From Drechmeria coniospora (lineage: Eukaryota; Ascomycota; Sordariomycetes; Hypocreales; Ophiocordycipitaceae), in assembly GCF_001625195.1 (NCBI RefSeq), contig NC_054391.1, positions 8,446,552 to 8,510,551 of the forward strand: a stretch of DNA of 64,000 nucleotides, written 5' to 3'. Under the pieces are notes generated by a model, which saw only the letters and a list, made by a program, of their open reading frames with translations, was not told the origin of the DNA and searched no databases. The position numbers were made by a program, and so were the translations under genes. This document shows positions 21,040-32,286 of this stretch, piece after piece. Position 1 is the stretch's first letter. The number at the start of each line of letters is the position of its first letter.

Positions 21040-23347
21040 ATGTCGTGCGATATCAACAATCAAAACTTTCTCGCCGTCGCCCTCGTCATCAACCGTTCCC
21101 GCGACGGTCCGGCCTTTGTTTTCCACTATCCTCCCCATGTGCAGCCCATTGTCGCCTCGCCGGGACCCGCCGACGCTGCCGAGGCCGTCGACGGCGAGGA
21201 CTTGCTCCTGGAACGCCTGTCTGTCAACTCCAGCCGGGACGCCGGCCTCGTCCAAACCCCCAACACCCATCCTCATCACGACGAGCACATCACAACGGAG
21301 TCGGGATCCAAGATTTTCCCTTGGGAGCGCGTCGCCGGATTTCCCGTTCGTGATCTGGCCGGCATCCTGACGCCGGCCCGGGCCTATCACAAGAAGCTCT
21401 TCCGCCTGTCCCTGGACCCTCTCCTCTGTATATCTTATCCCGTCCATGTTCCCGACAATGGCAAGTGGAAGAGGACCAAGAGGGTCGACAGGATCGACAG
21501 GGTCGAGAGGTCGCAGAACTCGGCCTCGAAGCTGGCCGATGACAGCATTGCCCCTCACGAAACGGACCAGGCACCGCCAGCCGTCGTCGTCGCCAAGCCG
21601 GTCGAGTCCTCGGCCGCAAAGGACAAGGAGGTGAAGAGGGAGGACCCGGAAGAGGAGAAGCGTAGCTCCATGACCATGTTCAACCTCGTCTTCATCCTCA
21701 ACCCGAAGAAGCACGAGGCAAGGGAGCTCGTCGGCTTCGTCTACAGCAACATTGTCAAAAAGGTCAACAAGGCGTACAAGTACAGCCAGCAGCACAGCGA
21801 CTTTGTGTGGAAGGAGTCGAAACGCATTCTCGCCGCCAAAGAAAAGGCTCGCGAAGACAGTAAGCGGCTCCTCCGCGACGGCCCCGACTTGCTGCTAATG
21901 ATTCGGCGTGGCAGAGAAGAGCATGAACGCGCTGTGGAAGGAGCTCCTCCAGACGTCGTCCCTGGCCGCCTCCTTGCACGAAATCTACGAGGCCGTTTTG
22001 CAGAACAAGATTGCCACGCTCCACCTTGATACGGCCGCCGGCATCCTGACCCCCTCGGTCCAGATGCCCGCTGCCTTTTACGTTTCCGACCTGCCGGCGG
22101 AGCATGAGAAGGGCCAGCGTGGTCTCTGGCTCACGACCGCCAATGCGTTCCTGAGCCAAGATGCCCTCGAGGAGCCCGGCTTTCTCGATCGCAACTTTGC
22201 CCTCCTCCTCATGGACGACGAGAAGAAGATTGCCGCCGAGCTTCAGGCGGACAGAGATCCGGCCACCGTGTCGATGGCCGAGTTTGTGCGCCTCGCCAAA
22301 CCGACCATGTCGTATGTCCAACCACTTCATCCGCGCTTGAAGCATGCGCGAGCTAGGCTGATGATGCTAACATGGCTCTCTCCCAGCTTCTATCAGGTCG
22401 GCCAGAGCAGCATACTCACGCTTGGACAGGTTCGCAAGTACGCCCAGCACTTCATCTTCTGGCGCCGGGCCATCGCCATCCCTCCCCTGCACGCCCGCGA
22501 CATCTACGTCGTCTCCCCCAATTGTGACCTCACACGCCTCGCCGACGCCTCGCAAGAGTGGCAGCTCGCGTTCCCCGTCGCCCCGCCGCTGGCCAACTTT
22601 CTCGCCGAGCTCTCCATGTCTCCCAAGACGTACAAGTCCTTTTGCCCCAGCAAGGCCCATCGACCGCTCTACCTGCGCATGCTGGCCTGGCTCGTGAGGG
22701 GCGGGTGGGTCACCCAACTCTGCACCTTTGCTTACGTCGTTGTCTGGCCCGAGATTTTGTACGAGGTGGACTATGAGATGGAGGCAGAGGAGCTTTCCGC
22801 CGCGGCGCGAGACTCTCGTGTCGAGGACGTTGGGACACATCTTGCAGCCTCCCCCACCGACGATCCTGCGACGTTCCCGACCGCCGCTGTCGAGCCCTCA
22901 CTCGATGTCGCCACTGCCAGCGGCACGGACAGCCTGGCGTCATCGCGGCCTACCGCCGAGCACGCTGCCGAAATGGCCCGCCTCGAACGCATAGCCATCA
23001 AGGCGACCCGGGAAGCCGCCGACAAAGCCACGGCTCACGCCCGCAAGACTGCCCCTGTTGCCACGGACCACCCATCCATGAACGATGCGCCGCACCTAGC
23101 AGGCATCACGCCGCACATCATCCAGGATGCGAAGAAGGCCACGGGCAAGGAGTCGCGCTACCTGTCCGCCATTGCACATCGCCTGCGCGACGACAAGACG
23201 CGGTCTGCGTGGCCTCTCATGTGCAAGTTTTTTGACGGCCGCTGCGCCCTAGAGAGGATCGCCTTGCTGGAGGATATGAAGCGCAAGGAGACATGGAACC
23301 TCCTCTCCGCCATGGGTGAGCACCTGCTCTGCACTAGGCACTGGTGA
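21040..23347 (+). CDS. npr3: Nitrogen permease regulator 3 homologue (GATOR1/SEACIT subunit)
   Basis: Npr3 pairs with Npr2 and Iml1 to inhibit TORC1 when amino acids are scarce, acting at the vacuole. Three exons, 21040-21859, 21915-22311 and 22387-23347, give 725 residues. Intron 1 (55 bases) has GTAAGC, CTAAT and CAG. Intron 2 (75 bases) has GTATGT, CTAAC and CAG. The N-terminus shows the longin-like opening FLAVALVINRSRDGPAFVFHYPP. The middle has FNLVFILNP and YKYSQQHSDFVWKE. The C-terminal half has LARDIYVVSP-like and LRMLAWLVRGGWVTQL segments, and it ends in the typical EHLLCTRHW. A GTG lies six bases upstream in frame, but the ATG at 21040 is the natural start. It is convergent with the bHLH gene. 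Confidence 0.93.
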
Positions 23348-24293
23348 GTGGCTGGTTCGGCGAAAGGCAGTGGAATTTCTTGACGATGCCGGTTCGGCTG
23401 CAGGACGTGTCGGTCACGTCTCGAACCTGGCTGTGCCGTGCTTTGTCCAAGGACGCATGGTTCCGAAAGGGGCCGACACGCGAGATGGTCAACTCATGGC
23501 AGCTACCTCAATTTGTCAATCGATCGATCTGTCCTCTGCGGAGGGGTCCATCGTCTCGGTGGTATGCCGGTACATTGTCCGCCATGTAGATAACAGCTAG
23601 GTATTATACATGTACTGTACATGGGTGTGAGGATGCAGAGGGAGCTTGGAACACAGCGGAACATGATGAAGGCCAACACTGACCGCGACGCGGCTCGAAA
23701 TGACGATGACGACGCCACGCATGTTATCGATTCTCAAGAAACAAACTCCACCAGGCCGTCACGTAACGCGCTACATGGGGCTCAACCCCCCAAACAAGGA
23801 AGCAATTTCAAGGCTCTGCCTGGGCCTCCAAGGCATCGCAAGATTATGCAGCCGGGGTTGACGTTGCGGGGGAGATTCAGATGATAGAATGTAGAAATCT
23901 AGGGGAAAAGCAGGCTGAGGCAGACATCTCTCACTGTGTAGATAGGCTCCGACATAAAATAAGCAATCCCTGCTCGATCCGCTCCAGAACACCATGAATC
24001 CAGCCGGGTCAGCAGTCACCTATAAACGGGTACCCCCTGAACGCCGCAGGGAAAGGAAGGGAATACAAGATCCCTCATCGCAAATACTAGGGTAGGGTAT
24101 AAAAGAAAGAGTTGCGGCAAAACACAGATTGACAATTCGCAAAGGTCCCACAACGCCCAAGGAGACGAGGCAAAGTACACACCACACCTGTTCGATGCCC
24201 ATTCATCCCCATCAAATATCCTCGTCGCGACCGACAATCAAGGCCAACGGCCGCGCAATGACCGAGGGAGCCAAGGACGACGAAACGGGGAGC
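23348..24293. other. Shared 3' region of npr3 and the bHLH gene
   Basis: About 950 bases between two convergent stop codons. No gene-like frame is seen. The sequence is AT-richer than the genes and probably holds both 3' untranslated regions. Confidence 0.5.
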
Positions 24294-25910
24294 CTAGTGA
24301 GTGAGGTCCATGTCGTATTCGTCTTCTTCCTTGAAATGAATGGCCGCGTGGCCGCTCCCATCGTCATCCATATCATTCCAGTATCGTGCCGAGTCTCCGA
24401 GGTCTCCGCTGATGACCACGTTGCCGCTGTCTTCAGGCGTGATGCCCGTGGCGCTCAGGTTGGCGGCCAAGCTGCCGACGGGGTCTCCGCGATAGTCGGT
24501 GTGATTGGGGACCCGAAGGCCGGAGCCGGCGGCCCGGGAGTAGGAGAAGGTGCCGGTATCGTTCTTGGATATGGCGTCCATCAGCTCGGTCTGCATGCGC
24601 TTCTCATCCTCGGTGAGCTCGAATGGAAAGTGGCCACCGAGCTCGGCAATGATGTTCATGAGCTCCTCCTGCTGCTGAAGCTTCAGGTGCAGCATCCACA
24701 TCAGATCGCGGGTCCAGCTGACAGCACCGTTGAGGATGTCGCCCTTGTTGGGACCCTTATCCTTGTCCTCGATGGGCAGACCGGTGGTGATGTTTCCGGT
24801 GTTGACGCTCGCCGCGCGACGAGCGCCGGGACCGGCAAGGCCGGAGGTGGCTTGCGATGGACTCGAAATGCCCGTGAGCGTCGGCGACAGCGGCGTTCCG
24901 TTCTGGATGAGCTTGCGGACTTTGTCGTCTTCCAACCGGTGCGTGGGGACGAGCTTGCTCAAATCCTGGATCCTCTCGTTGATGTTGTCGCGGCGGCGAC
25001 GCTCGACGAGGTTGTGAGACTCGCGACGTCGCTTTCGCTTCATCTCCTGCGTGGAAACGGCGTTCGGGGCGACGCCGAGCTTTGCCGGCATGGATGTGCC
25101 GCCTTTCAGTATGACCTCGTTTATGGGAACCATTCCCTGCTGCATCGGCGACGAGAAACCCGAGTTGTAGGAGGCCGGGATGCTTCCCGTCGGCGTGTTC
25201 ATCCACTGGCCAGACGGGGACTTCTCGTGGCTGGCGGAGCCGCGCACAGGCTGCGCTCCGAAGCCCGGCGAGTCCTGCGAGACGATCGGCAGGCCGTGTA
25301 TGCCGTTCGTCTTGGGAGTCATCGGGGTCCGCGTGTTGGAGGCCTTGCGTTGCATCTGCTGGGCGGACATGCGGGCCCTCGCCTTGGCGTTGAGGTAGGC
25401 TGGGTCGCCACCGTCCGCGTTCATCTCGTTCCCCGCCAGCGGAGATCCCGAGTACGACAGGGGGGAATGCAGTGAAGTGGCGAGCGAGTGGTTCTGCATC
25501 TGTCGGAACTGGCCGCCGAAGCCCGTAGCGTAGGGGCTTTGAATCGGATCGCCATCCGGAGTGTGGGAGTATCCGTTGATGTGCGAGGGATCCACGTGCA
25601 AGCTGGAGCCTCCTCGGTGAGACTGGAAAGGACCTTGGGAGAAGGCCATGTTCACGCCGTAGTCCTGGCCGTGGCCGTGGCCGTGCATGTTCGATTGGCC
25701 CTCGGAGGCGCTGACGAGGCCGTCGAGCAATTCGTCGTCGCCGAAGACGGCAGAGCCGCTGGAGAAACCGTTGGGTGCGTTCCCGGAGCCGGTGTTGAAG
25801 TTGTTCGTGGTCGAGAAGGACGCTGAGTAGCCGCCGGCCATGGCCAGATCGTTTGGGTCGATGTTGCCGGCGTTGGCGGAGCCGAAATGGTTGAACCCGT
25901 GCTGGGCCAT
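24294..25910 (-). CDS. bHLH transcription factor with a long loop
   Basis: Presumptive nuclear DNA-binding regulator, 538 residues in a single exon. The N-terminal half is rich in Gly, Ser, Asn and Gln with an HGHGHG stretch. The basic region starts near residue 290 (KRKRRRESHNLVERRRRDNI) and has the His299-Glu303-Arg307 pattern of factors that bind CACGTG-type E-boxes. Helix 1 reads NERIQDLSKLVP. Helix 2 (about 387-420, DILNGAVSWTRDLMWMLHL) follows only after a Pro/Ser/Gly-rich loop of about 50 residues, then comes a Gln/Glu-rich extension that could be a coiled coil. The C-terminus is acidic. It resembles the fungal HLH proteins sometimes labelled GlcD gamma, whose targets I do not know. 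The upstream region is long and purine-rich on the + strand. Confidence 0.9.
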   Translation of the reverse strand: MAQHGFNHFGSANAGNIDPNDLAMAGGYSASFSTTNNFNTGSGNAPNGFSSGSAVFGDDELLDGLVSASEGQSNMHGHGHGQDYGVNMAFSQGPFQSHRGGSSLHVDPSHINGYSHTPDGDPIQSPYATGFGGQFRQMQNHSLATSLHSPLSYSGSPLAGNEMNADGGDPAYLNAKARARMSAQQMQRKASNTRTPMTPKTNGIHGLPIVSQDSPGFGAQPVRGSASHEKSPSGQWMNTPTGSIPASYNSGFSSPMQQGMVPINEVILKGGTSMPAKLGVAPNAVSTQEMKRKRRRESHNLVERRRRDNINERIQDLSKLVPTHRLEDDKVRKLIQNGTPLSPTLTGISSPSQATSGLAGPGARRAASVNTGNITTGLPIEDKDKGPNKGDILNGAVSWTRDLMWMLHLKLQQQEELMNIIAELGGHFPFELTEDEKRMQTELMDAISKNDTGTFSYSRAAGSGLRVPNHTDYRGDPVGSLAANLSATGITPEDSGNVVISGDLGDSARYWNDMDDDGSGHAAIHFKEEDEYDMDLTH

Positions 25911-26679
25911 TGCGTGGGATGGAAGGCGGCGCAGGCACAGCCTGGGATTCGGGACAGGACGATGCGCGCCGCGAACTTCCTCTGTCGGCTACGCCAGGCG
26001 CGGGGTTTCGGAGGTTGGGCACGCAAGAGGTCACGGGCGGCGTAAAGTGCCTTGCTGCGGACGAAGGGGATGAATAAGGTTGCTGGGCGCTGTCTGGCAA
26101 TGACGGGTAAGAAGTCAGCCAACGGAGCGTGCATTGAAACGGTTTAACTTGGTGACGGCAGTGGGCGGCGGATCGACAGAGGGGGTGGCAAAAGCTGCGA
26201 CGGACGAGGGGAGAGGTACGTGGTGTCAAGGGTCGTGCCCGTTGACGTGGTTTGGGAGGGGGTCGGGGGACGGTCGTTCCAGCTCACCTGTGCGTGATTG
26301 TGATGTATCTGCGGGGTGGATGGATGGATGGTCGTGGAGGCAAGCGGCTGCTACTTCCAAGCCATCTACGGGTTGCGTGTTGCAAAGGCAACAATAGACA
26401 GATGGTAGGCGCCCTGAGGAAGAACGATGCAGGCGGCGATGTGCAGCGTCCGAGGCGGTGGAGGTGGCGGATGGGGTGAGAAGTACAAAGGTTGGTTGGA
26501 GCAGGGCGAGGTCGGAGAGGCTTCGTCGCAAGGAATCGGTCTCGACTTGGCGTGCGCTGTAAGACAGTTGCAGCGTAAAGCGGTGGGAAAGTCAGCCTGA
26601 GGCCAAGCGATGTTGGGTATGGGGTGGGCGAGGTGAGCGAGCAGGGGGGAGGGATCGTGCTAGGGGTATGAGGTACTTA

Positions 26680-26900
26680 CTAGGTTGTATTGCAGTACCT
26701 ACTAAGTAGGAAGCTAAGCAAGCGTGCGCAAGTACCTCGTACCAGGACACGAAGCCTTTTAGGTAGGTACCTACCTGGACACTAGAGCCTACTAGGCAAT
26801 CAGTACCTGGTACAAGTTCGCAGCACTAGCTGGCTAGCTGGTTCCAGGGCCAAGCCGTGAGACTTGGACGGAGGAACCACCAACCTTTGTACCTGGTAGT
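26680..26900. repeat. Cluster of TAGGTACC-type words
   Basis: Within about 220 bases there are many overlapping instances of GTACCT, TAGGTAC and TACTAGG, including AGGTAGGTACCTACCT. It is AT-richer than the surrounding GC-rich DNA and differs from the GTACGGAGTAC class. Confidence 0.7.
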
Positions 26901-28285
26901 CACCTGGGCGCAGCGCGGGTGCCTGCCTAGCAGTCAGCTACTAGTGGTCGACAGGTACGAGCACAAGGCTGGCCGAGGTAGCTGAGCAGGGCCCCTTGGT
27001 GCGGGAGGAACGAACACTGTCAGAGGATGATTGACGAAGGTTGAGGCGGACGCGGACGTCGAGGGAGGCGGCGGCGTGGTTTCCTGCGTGGCCGTGCAGG
27101 CACTCACTCGTTAGCCGCCTGCTTGCTAAAATGGGCCCATGGGTCCGTCCGATGATGGGCGATGAGAGGAGGTTCAGAGCCGCCAAGGCACTTTGGCGAG
27201 GCGGGTTGCAGGAGTAGTGCAGCACAGCGCGACGGAGGAGTGGGCGCTGGAATTCAGTTGGGCAGGTAGGAGAGGCGAAGGCGGGCGAGGGGCAGAGGGG
27301 ACGGAGGGGAGAGGAGGGGCAGAGAGGGGGTCAAGGGATGGATGGTTGGCGGCTCGGAGGGAGACGGAGGGGATCGGCGTTGATTGATGACGGTGGCGGC
27401 GGCTTGGGCGGCGTCGAGATCAATGCGAGGCGAAGAGGAATGAATGGACGGGCGCATGCGTGCATCAACGGGCAGGCAAGCAGGCAGACAGGCAGACCGG
27501 GAGACGGTCGAGAAGGGAGGGAGGGAAACAGATGGACAACCGAGCGGGACAACCGACGAACAATGCCAGCGGGAGTCGCGGGTGCCGGCCAACGTACCTA
27601 TAGCGGACCACCGGATATGCCCTCGCGCAGCGCTTGGATGTTGGCAACGACCCTATCGTCATGCGCAGCCGACGCAAAACGTCGCTTTGTCGAGCCGTCG
27701 TCGATGTGATTCGGCGAATGGCGTTTCTCGTCGTCGGACCTTTGCGGCTTCCCTCGTCCGCAGGTGGCGTACTGATGACGGCAGTCGGTGCTTCGAGTAT
27801 GCGAGCAGTGATGGATGTCGCCGTCGTCGTTGCTTGGAGCGTGGCAGGCGGGGAGGCGAGCAGGTTATCACCGAACATGCGTGGTGGAGGAAGCCGGGAG
27901 GTGAGGAGTGCGGAGAAGCGGTGGCGCGGTAACAATACCGTCCCCGGGCAGGACTCAGGTCTCCAAGTTGGGAATGACGGAGGGGAAAGCGTGAGGCTGG
28001 CGGGCGCACCAGGCACACACAGGGTCCGAGTACGAGCAGGATGACTCCAGGTCAAACGGAAGGTTGAACTGGAATGGATGAGCGAGTCGCACGAGAAAGA
28101 GGCTTGTCCACTGCCCAAAAATAAACGTCGGATGGAGCAGAGCGAGCCAAGGCAGCGAGCGAGCTGGCGATCAGCGCGCGGCACTGTTGCTTGGGAAATG
28201 GCACCGAGGTTGAAGGTCGACGTCGTCTTCGCGACCAACCCGTCAATGGTGCGAGTGTAAGCAGGCGTATCACGGCAAAGCCAAC

Positions 28286-28402
28286 GGTGCTGTCGGCGGT
28301 GCTGTCGGCGGTGCTGTCGGCGGTGCTGTCGGCGGGGCTGCGTGCTGTCGATTGGTGCTATGTGCTGTAGATTGGTGCTAGGTGCTGTAGGTTGGGCCGC
28401 GC
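28286..28402. repeat. 12-base tandem repeat (GGTGCTGTCGGC), four perfect plus degenerate copies
   Basis: Four exact copies are followed by decayed copies in which the GTGCTGT core persists for about another 70 bases. No coding frame around it is convincing. Confidence 0.9.
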
Positions 28403-29425
28403 GCTCGGACGCCTTGGTGACGGTGCACTATGTGCGTGGCGGCAAGATGTCTGGATGTACCTGGAACCTGCCAACGAGTCAGCGGAACTTCCTCATGGCC
28501 ACGTCGGAGCCTGGAACAAAATCTCCCTGCTCCGGTTATCGCCTTGGTCGGCGGCTGGAGGAGGAGGGGACAGGCGCGTACGAACCGGGGCGAGAGGGGA
28601 TTGGAATGCCGCTGGTGGCCCGGTTCGTTGAGGCGGTGGCGATTTGAGCGCCTACTGGCTGGTTCGCCTACCGGCTGGTTCGGGTTGCTGGAGGCTGGTA
28701 CCAAACCGAACGAACGGTCGTCGTCGCAGTATTATGGCACAAAGTATGGAGTACCGAGGATCGAGTACGGATTCACAAACGTGCTTGGCGTTCCCTCTTC
28801 ATCATCCACGCCCAAGTCGGCGGCGGGACGGGAGGCGATATCTTATAGCGCCGAGTTTCTCGACGACCCGGCGGCTCGACGTCAAATGCAACACTACCGC
28901 TACGAGTACGAGGTTCTTCGCCCTCCCGGGTCGTCGTCTCCTGACTTGCCTCGCCGCCTGCACCTCGACAAAGGTGGTGGTAGTGGAGGAGGATATGGTG
29001 GTGGTGGTGTTGACCGTCTCCGACCATACAAGTGCCAGCGTGGGCCACAGCGTACCCATCCACCTACCGTTGGATGGCTAGCAGGCACTACCCCTCGTCA
29101 ACCCATCCGGTGCCAGGTGGGTGCTAGTCTGCCGGCGGGCGAGTGTCAGGCTGAACGTGACTCTGAAATCTGAGACACCAAGCCACCGGCGCGAGGTTCG
29201 AAGGTGCCCCGACCACCGAGTTGCATCATCGAGTCGGCCGGTAGCACGAGGTCATGCGTAGGCCGGCCTGCCCTCCCGAGGCTGGGCCACGAGATCACCC
29301 AAGGCACGGCGCGGCATGCCACGGGAGCGATGCACGATGGCCTGCTCCGACGACGAGACTCGCGAATGGGCTCGTCACCCGTCACCGCATGCACTATAAG
29401 CGTGCTTCCTCGCCAATGTACACGT

Positions 29426-29455
29426 ACATGAACATACATGAACATACATGAACAT
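29426..29455. repeat. 10-base tandem repeat (ACATGAACAT), three copies
   Basis: Three exact copies are flanked on both sides by GTACATG or ATGTACG words. Confidence 0.9.
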
Positions 29456-31198
29456 GTACGGGGGGACATGATGCGCGGCGGCCGTCGTGCCGGTGCCAGA
29501 ACCCGCCATTGACGGACAAGCATGTCTGAAGCTTGCATCCGTCTACCCGTTCCGTCCATGGTCCGGACTCCTCGCCTCTGCCTGAGTAGACCATGCAGAG
29601 TGCCGCCGATGGGGCGAGTGAGAAGGAACATGAAGGCAGTTGGTTGTGCGGAGTGAGAATATCGGCAGCGAACATGATGGGGTAGAACTTGGCCACCGTT
29701 GCTACCATGCGGAGTGCACGCAAATGTGCTGTCGTGTGAATGAACATGCAAGTATGACTCCGTACCTCAGATGGGAAGAAATAGAGTAGATCTGCCCATT
29801 CGAGGACGAAGAGCATCTGAGCAGCGTGACTGTACGGTGATGCGTGGAGGCATCAACCATGAATGCCCGCTTCCACACCGAGAGGTTTGGAGTTTGCCGT
29901 CATTGATGGTTTCCTGCACCAAACGGTGCATGTGCATGCAATGCAGTCCACGTCCATGTACGCCCAAGTACTTGTAGTATGGAAGCCAATACATGTTCCA
30001 AGGAGTAAGTAGTAATTACCTAGTAGATACACGCGTGTACTCTGAATTTGTAGGCAATACTTTATTTAGTATTGTCTTCGTAGCAATACCTACTAAGTAC
30101 TAAGGTACTCCGTACTGTAGTAGTGAGTATTATGGACATCGCGTTCCGAGTGCTAGGTACCTAGTACCTGTACGGAGTGGGGCATGCACTATACCTCCGC
30201 CGAGTGCAGTATTCCAAGGCACCGCGGAGTACTGTAGCTGAGCCCTCGCGCTAATCGTGGACCATGTGCGATCAAGCATGTCCTCCAGGAGACCTGGTGC
30301 CTGCGAATACTACCAAGGCGGTTGGTAGGTGCTGAGCAGGGAGACGTACTTGCAGTAGTACTAGGTCCCTATCAAGTACGAGGTATTATTAGTACCACTT
30401 GCTATACTTGAATACGGGGGACTCTGTACTCCGTACTCCGTACTCCGTACATACTTGTATTTAAGTACAACTAGGCACAGGGGCAGAGAGCAGGGAGATT
30501 AGGAGTGAGCATCCTGGTACCAGTGGCTACTAGTACCTAGTATTACTAGCTTGCAAAGGTTGCGTTATCGGTTTAGCGGGCAGCTTGCAGGCAGCCAGCT
30601 GCTTCCACCAGCCAGCCTCGCGGTCGTCGAAGCCACCAATCATGTGCTCCGTCATGCACACTCCCCCCCCCTCACTGCCAAACCTCGTCTGGTCGCCATC
30701 GACATCTCCTCCCGCACGCCAGATTCCAACCATCCCCGACCCTTCTACGGACGCTCGCACCGCACTCTACGTCGCACCCGCAGGGGCCATCTGAGCAATC
30801 CGCACCTTTCGCCGGCTCGGCCGCCATCTATTACGTGGCGCGACTGTGGCGTGGTACCGCAACGGCTGCCTGGCAGACTCCCTTTGCGCCCTTGGCATCA
30901 TCACCTCGTCCCGTTTCCTTCTCCCGGCACCACTCAAGCCCGCCGACCGACCCGACCGTTCCCGGAGGAGTGGAGCTAGCATCGTCCTCGACCTTGAATA
31001 GGGCCGTTCCATTCCCTCCCGATCGTCATCGCCGAACGCTGCCGCGCCGACTTTGCTGCCGAAAGCCGTGGTGCCCTCGTGCTCAACACCTCCAGGAGGG
31101 CGTCGCCATCACGAACTCGGCCGTTCGCATACCCGCCCGGCCGGTGTCCTTCCTCGCACCCATCATCACTCCCACGTCCTCCATCGGCCAAGGCGGCC

Positions 31199-32286
31199 AT
31201 GGCATCCAATACTTTTCGTGACTCGATCAACGCGCTTGGTTGGAGTCGCAACAACGATGAAACTGCCAACACTTCACCGCAGCAACGGCTGCTGTCCTCC
31301 ATACAAGGCCTGAACCCGTTCGGCGACCGTGGATACATGCGCCTGCCCACCACCGAGGGCGCCGGCGCACCCTTGCCGGCGCCAAGTCGTCGAGCCGAGG
31401 AGGAGGGCTACTTTGTTCGTAAGTCAACTCGACACCAGCACCCATGGTGCATCGTGAACGCCCTCAACCTCGGCGGCGGGACGTGTGCGTTCTTCATCGT
31501 CGCCGCTGCAGCCTTGATACGATGCGTACGAAGCATGCCGCGGTTGCCATGGCTAACCTACTCTTGCTTGCAGTGAGTAGATGGGACCGGCTGCTGGTCT
31601 TTGGGGCATGCAACATCGCCGCCCTCGCTTGCTTCGCCATTTGCTTCACTCTCTTCCCCGTTCTCTCGTGGAAACCACGCAAGTTTGTCACTTTGTGAGT
31701 CGCCCCTTGCTGCTCCACCCGCCCTGCTCCCCGTGCCGGCCCGTCACCTCCGGCCAACGTGGCCGGTTCTACGTCCTCGATCGATCGGTCGTTCTCGACC
31801 GCCCAAATCACCACCGTGCTTTCGTGCCTGCATGGGACAACAAGCCATGGCGTGTCCCATGCGGGCAATCCCGACTCTTTGGAGCTTCCCCCATCGAGTC
31901 TGCGGCTGACGTTTTGGCAGGTGGTCCGTCGGTTCGCTGCTGTTCCTGGCGTCGTTTGCGGCAATGATGGGCCCTCTGAACTACGTCTACCACCTCATGT
32001 CGGCGCCCAGATTACCCTTTACCGCCGCGTACTTTGGATCCATCATCTTGACGCTGGTCTTTGCCTTGAAGGTGAGCCGACATCACCCGGCCGCGGCGTT
32101 TTGTTCCTCGGCGTCACTGACCCGTCGTTTCAGCTCAAGAGCACCATCCTCACCCTCTTCTCCGCTATTTTTCAGATAGCCTGCTTGCTGTGGTATCTGA
32201 TCAGCTACTTTCCCATGGGTTCTGCTGGTCTCCGCCTGGCAGCTTCCTTTGGGACGAGACAGGCCACGGCATGGATGGGAGGGTAG
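31199..32286 (+). CDS. sft2: Sft2-like Golgi vesicle transport membrane protein
   Basis: Small four-span membrane protein of the Got1/Sft2 family, which works in endosome-to-Golgi and intra-Golgi membrane fusion. Four exons: 31199-31418, 31574-31694, 31921-32071 and 32134-32286, giving 214 residues. Introns have donors GTAAGT, GTGAGT and GTGAGC and acceptors CAG; the second (226 bases) and first (155) are long for this window. The N-terminus is hydrophilic (FRDSINALGW, then LNPFGDRGYMRLPTTEG). Hydrophobic spans follow from LLVFGACNIAALACFAICF onward, with WSVGSLLFLASFAAMMGP, PFTAAYFGSIILTLVFAL and a last span ending SYFPMGSAGLRLA. These motifs and the length are typical. The presumptive leader is C-rich. 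Confidence 0.93.

Larger units (their letters stand above)
25911..31198. other. 5.3 kb intergenic region between divergent bHLH and sft2 genes
   Basis: No supported gene. The first 700 bases are probably the bHLH promoter and leader. A cluster rich in TAGGTACCTA-type words spans about 26680-26900. From about 26940 to 29200 the DNA is GC-rich with overlapping open frames on both strands that lack domains or consistent splice signals. A 12-base tandem repeat lies at 28286 and a 10-base one at 29426. From 30000 to 30550 it is dense in GTAC words, including three consecutive TACTCCG units near 30426-30450. The last 600 bases are pyrimidine-rich and probably form the sft2 promoter. Confidence 0.5.

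Noticed and set aside
26940..29200. Overlapping open frames up to 257 codons in the GC-rich part of the large gap
   Set aside because: Frames overlap on both strands, are Arg/Pro/Ser-rich, and contain tandem repeats. They look like non-coding GC-rich promoter DNA.
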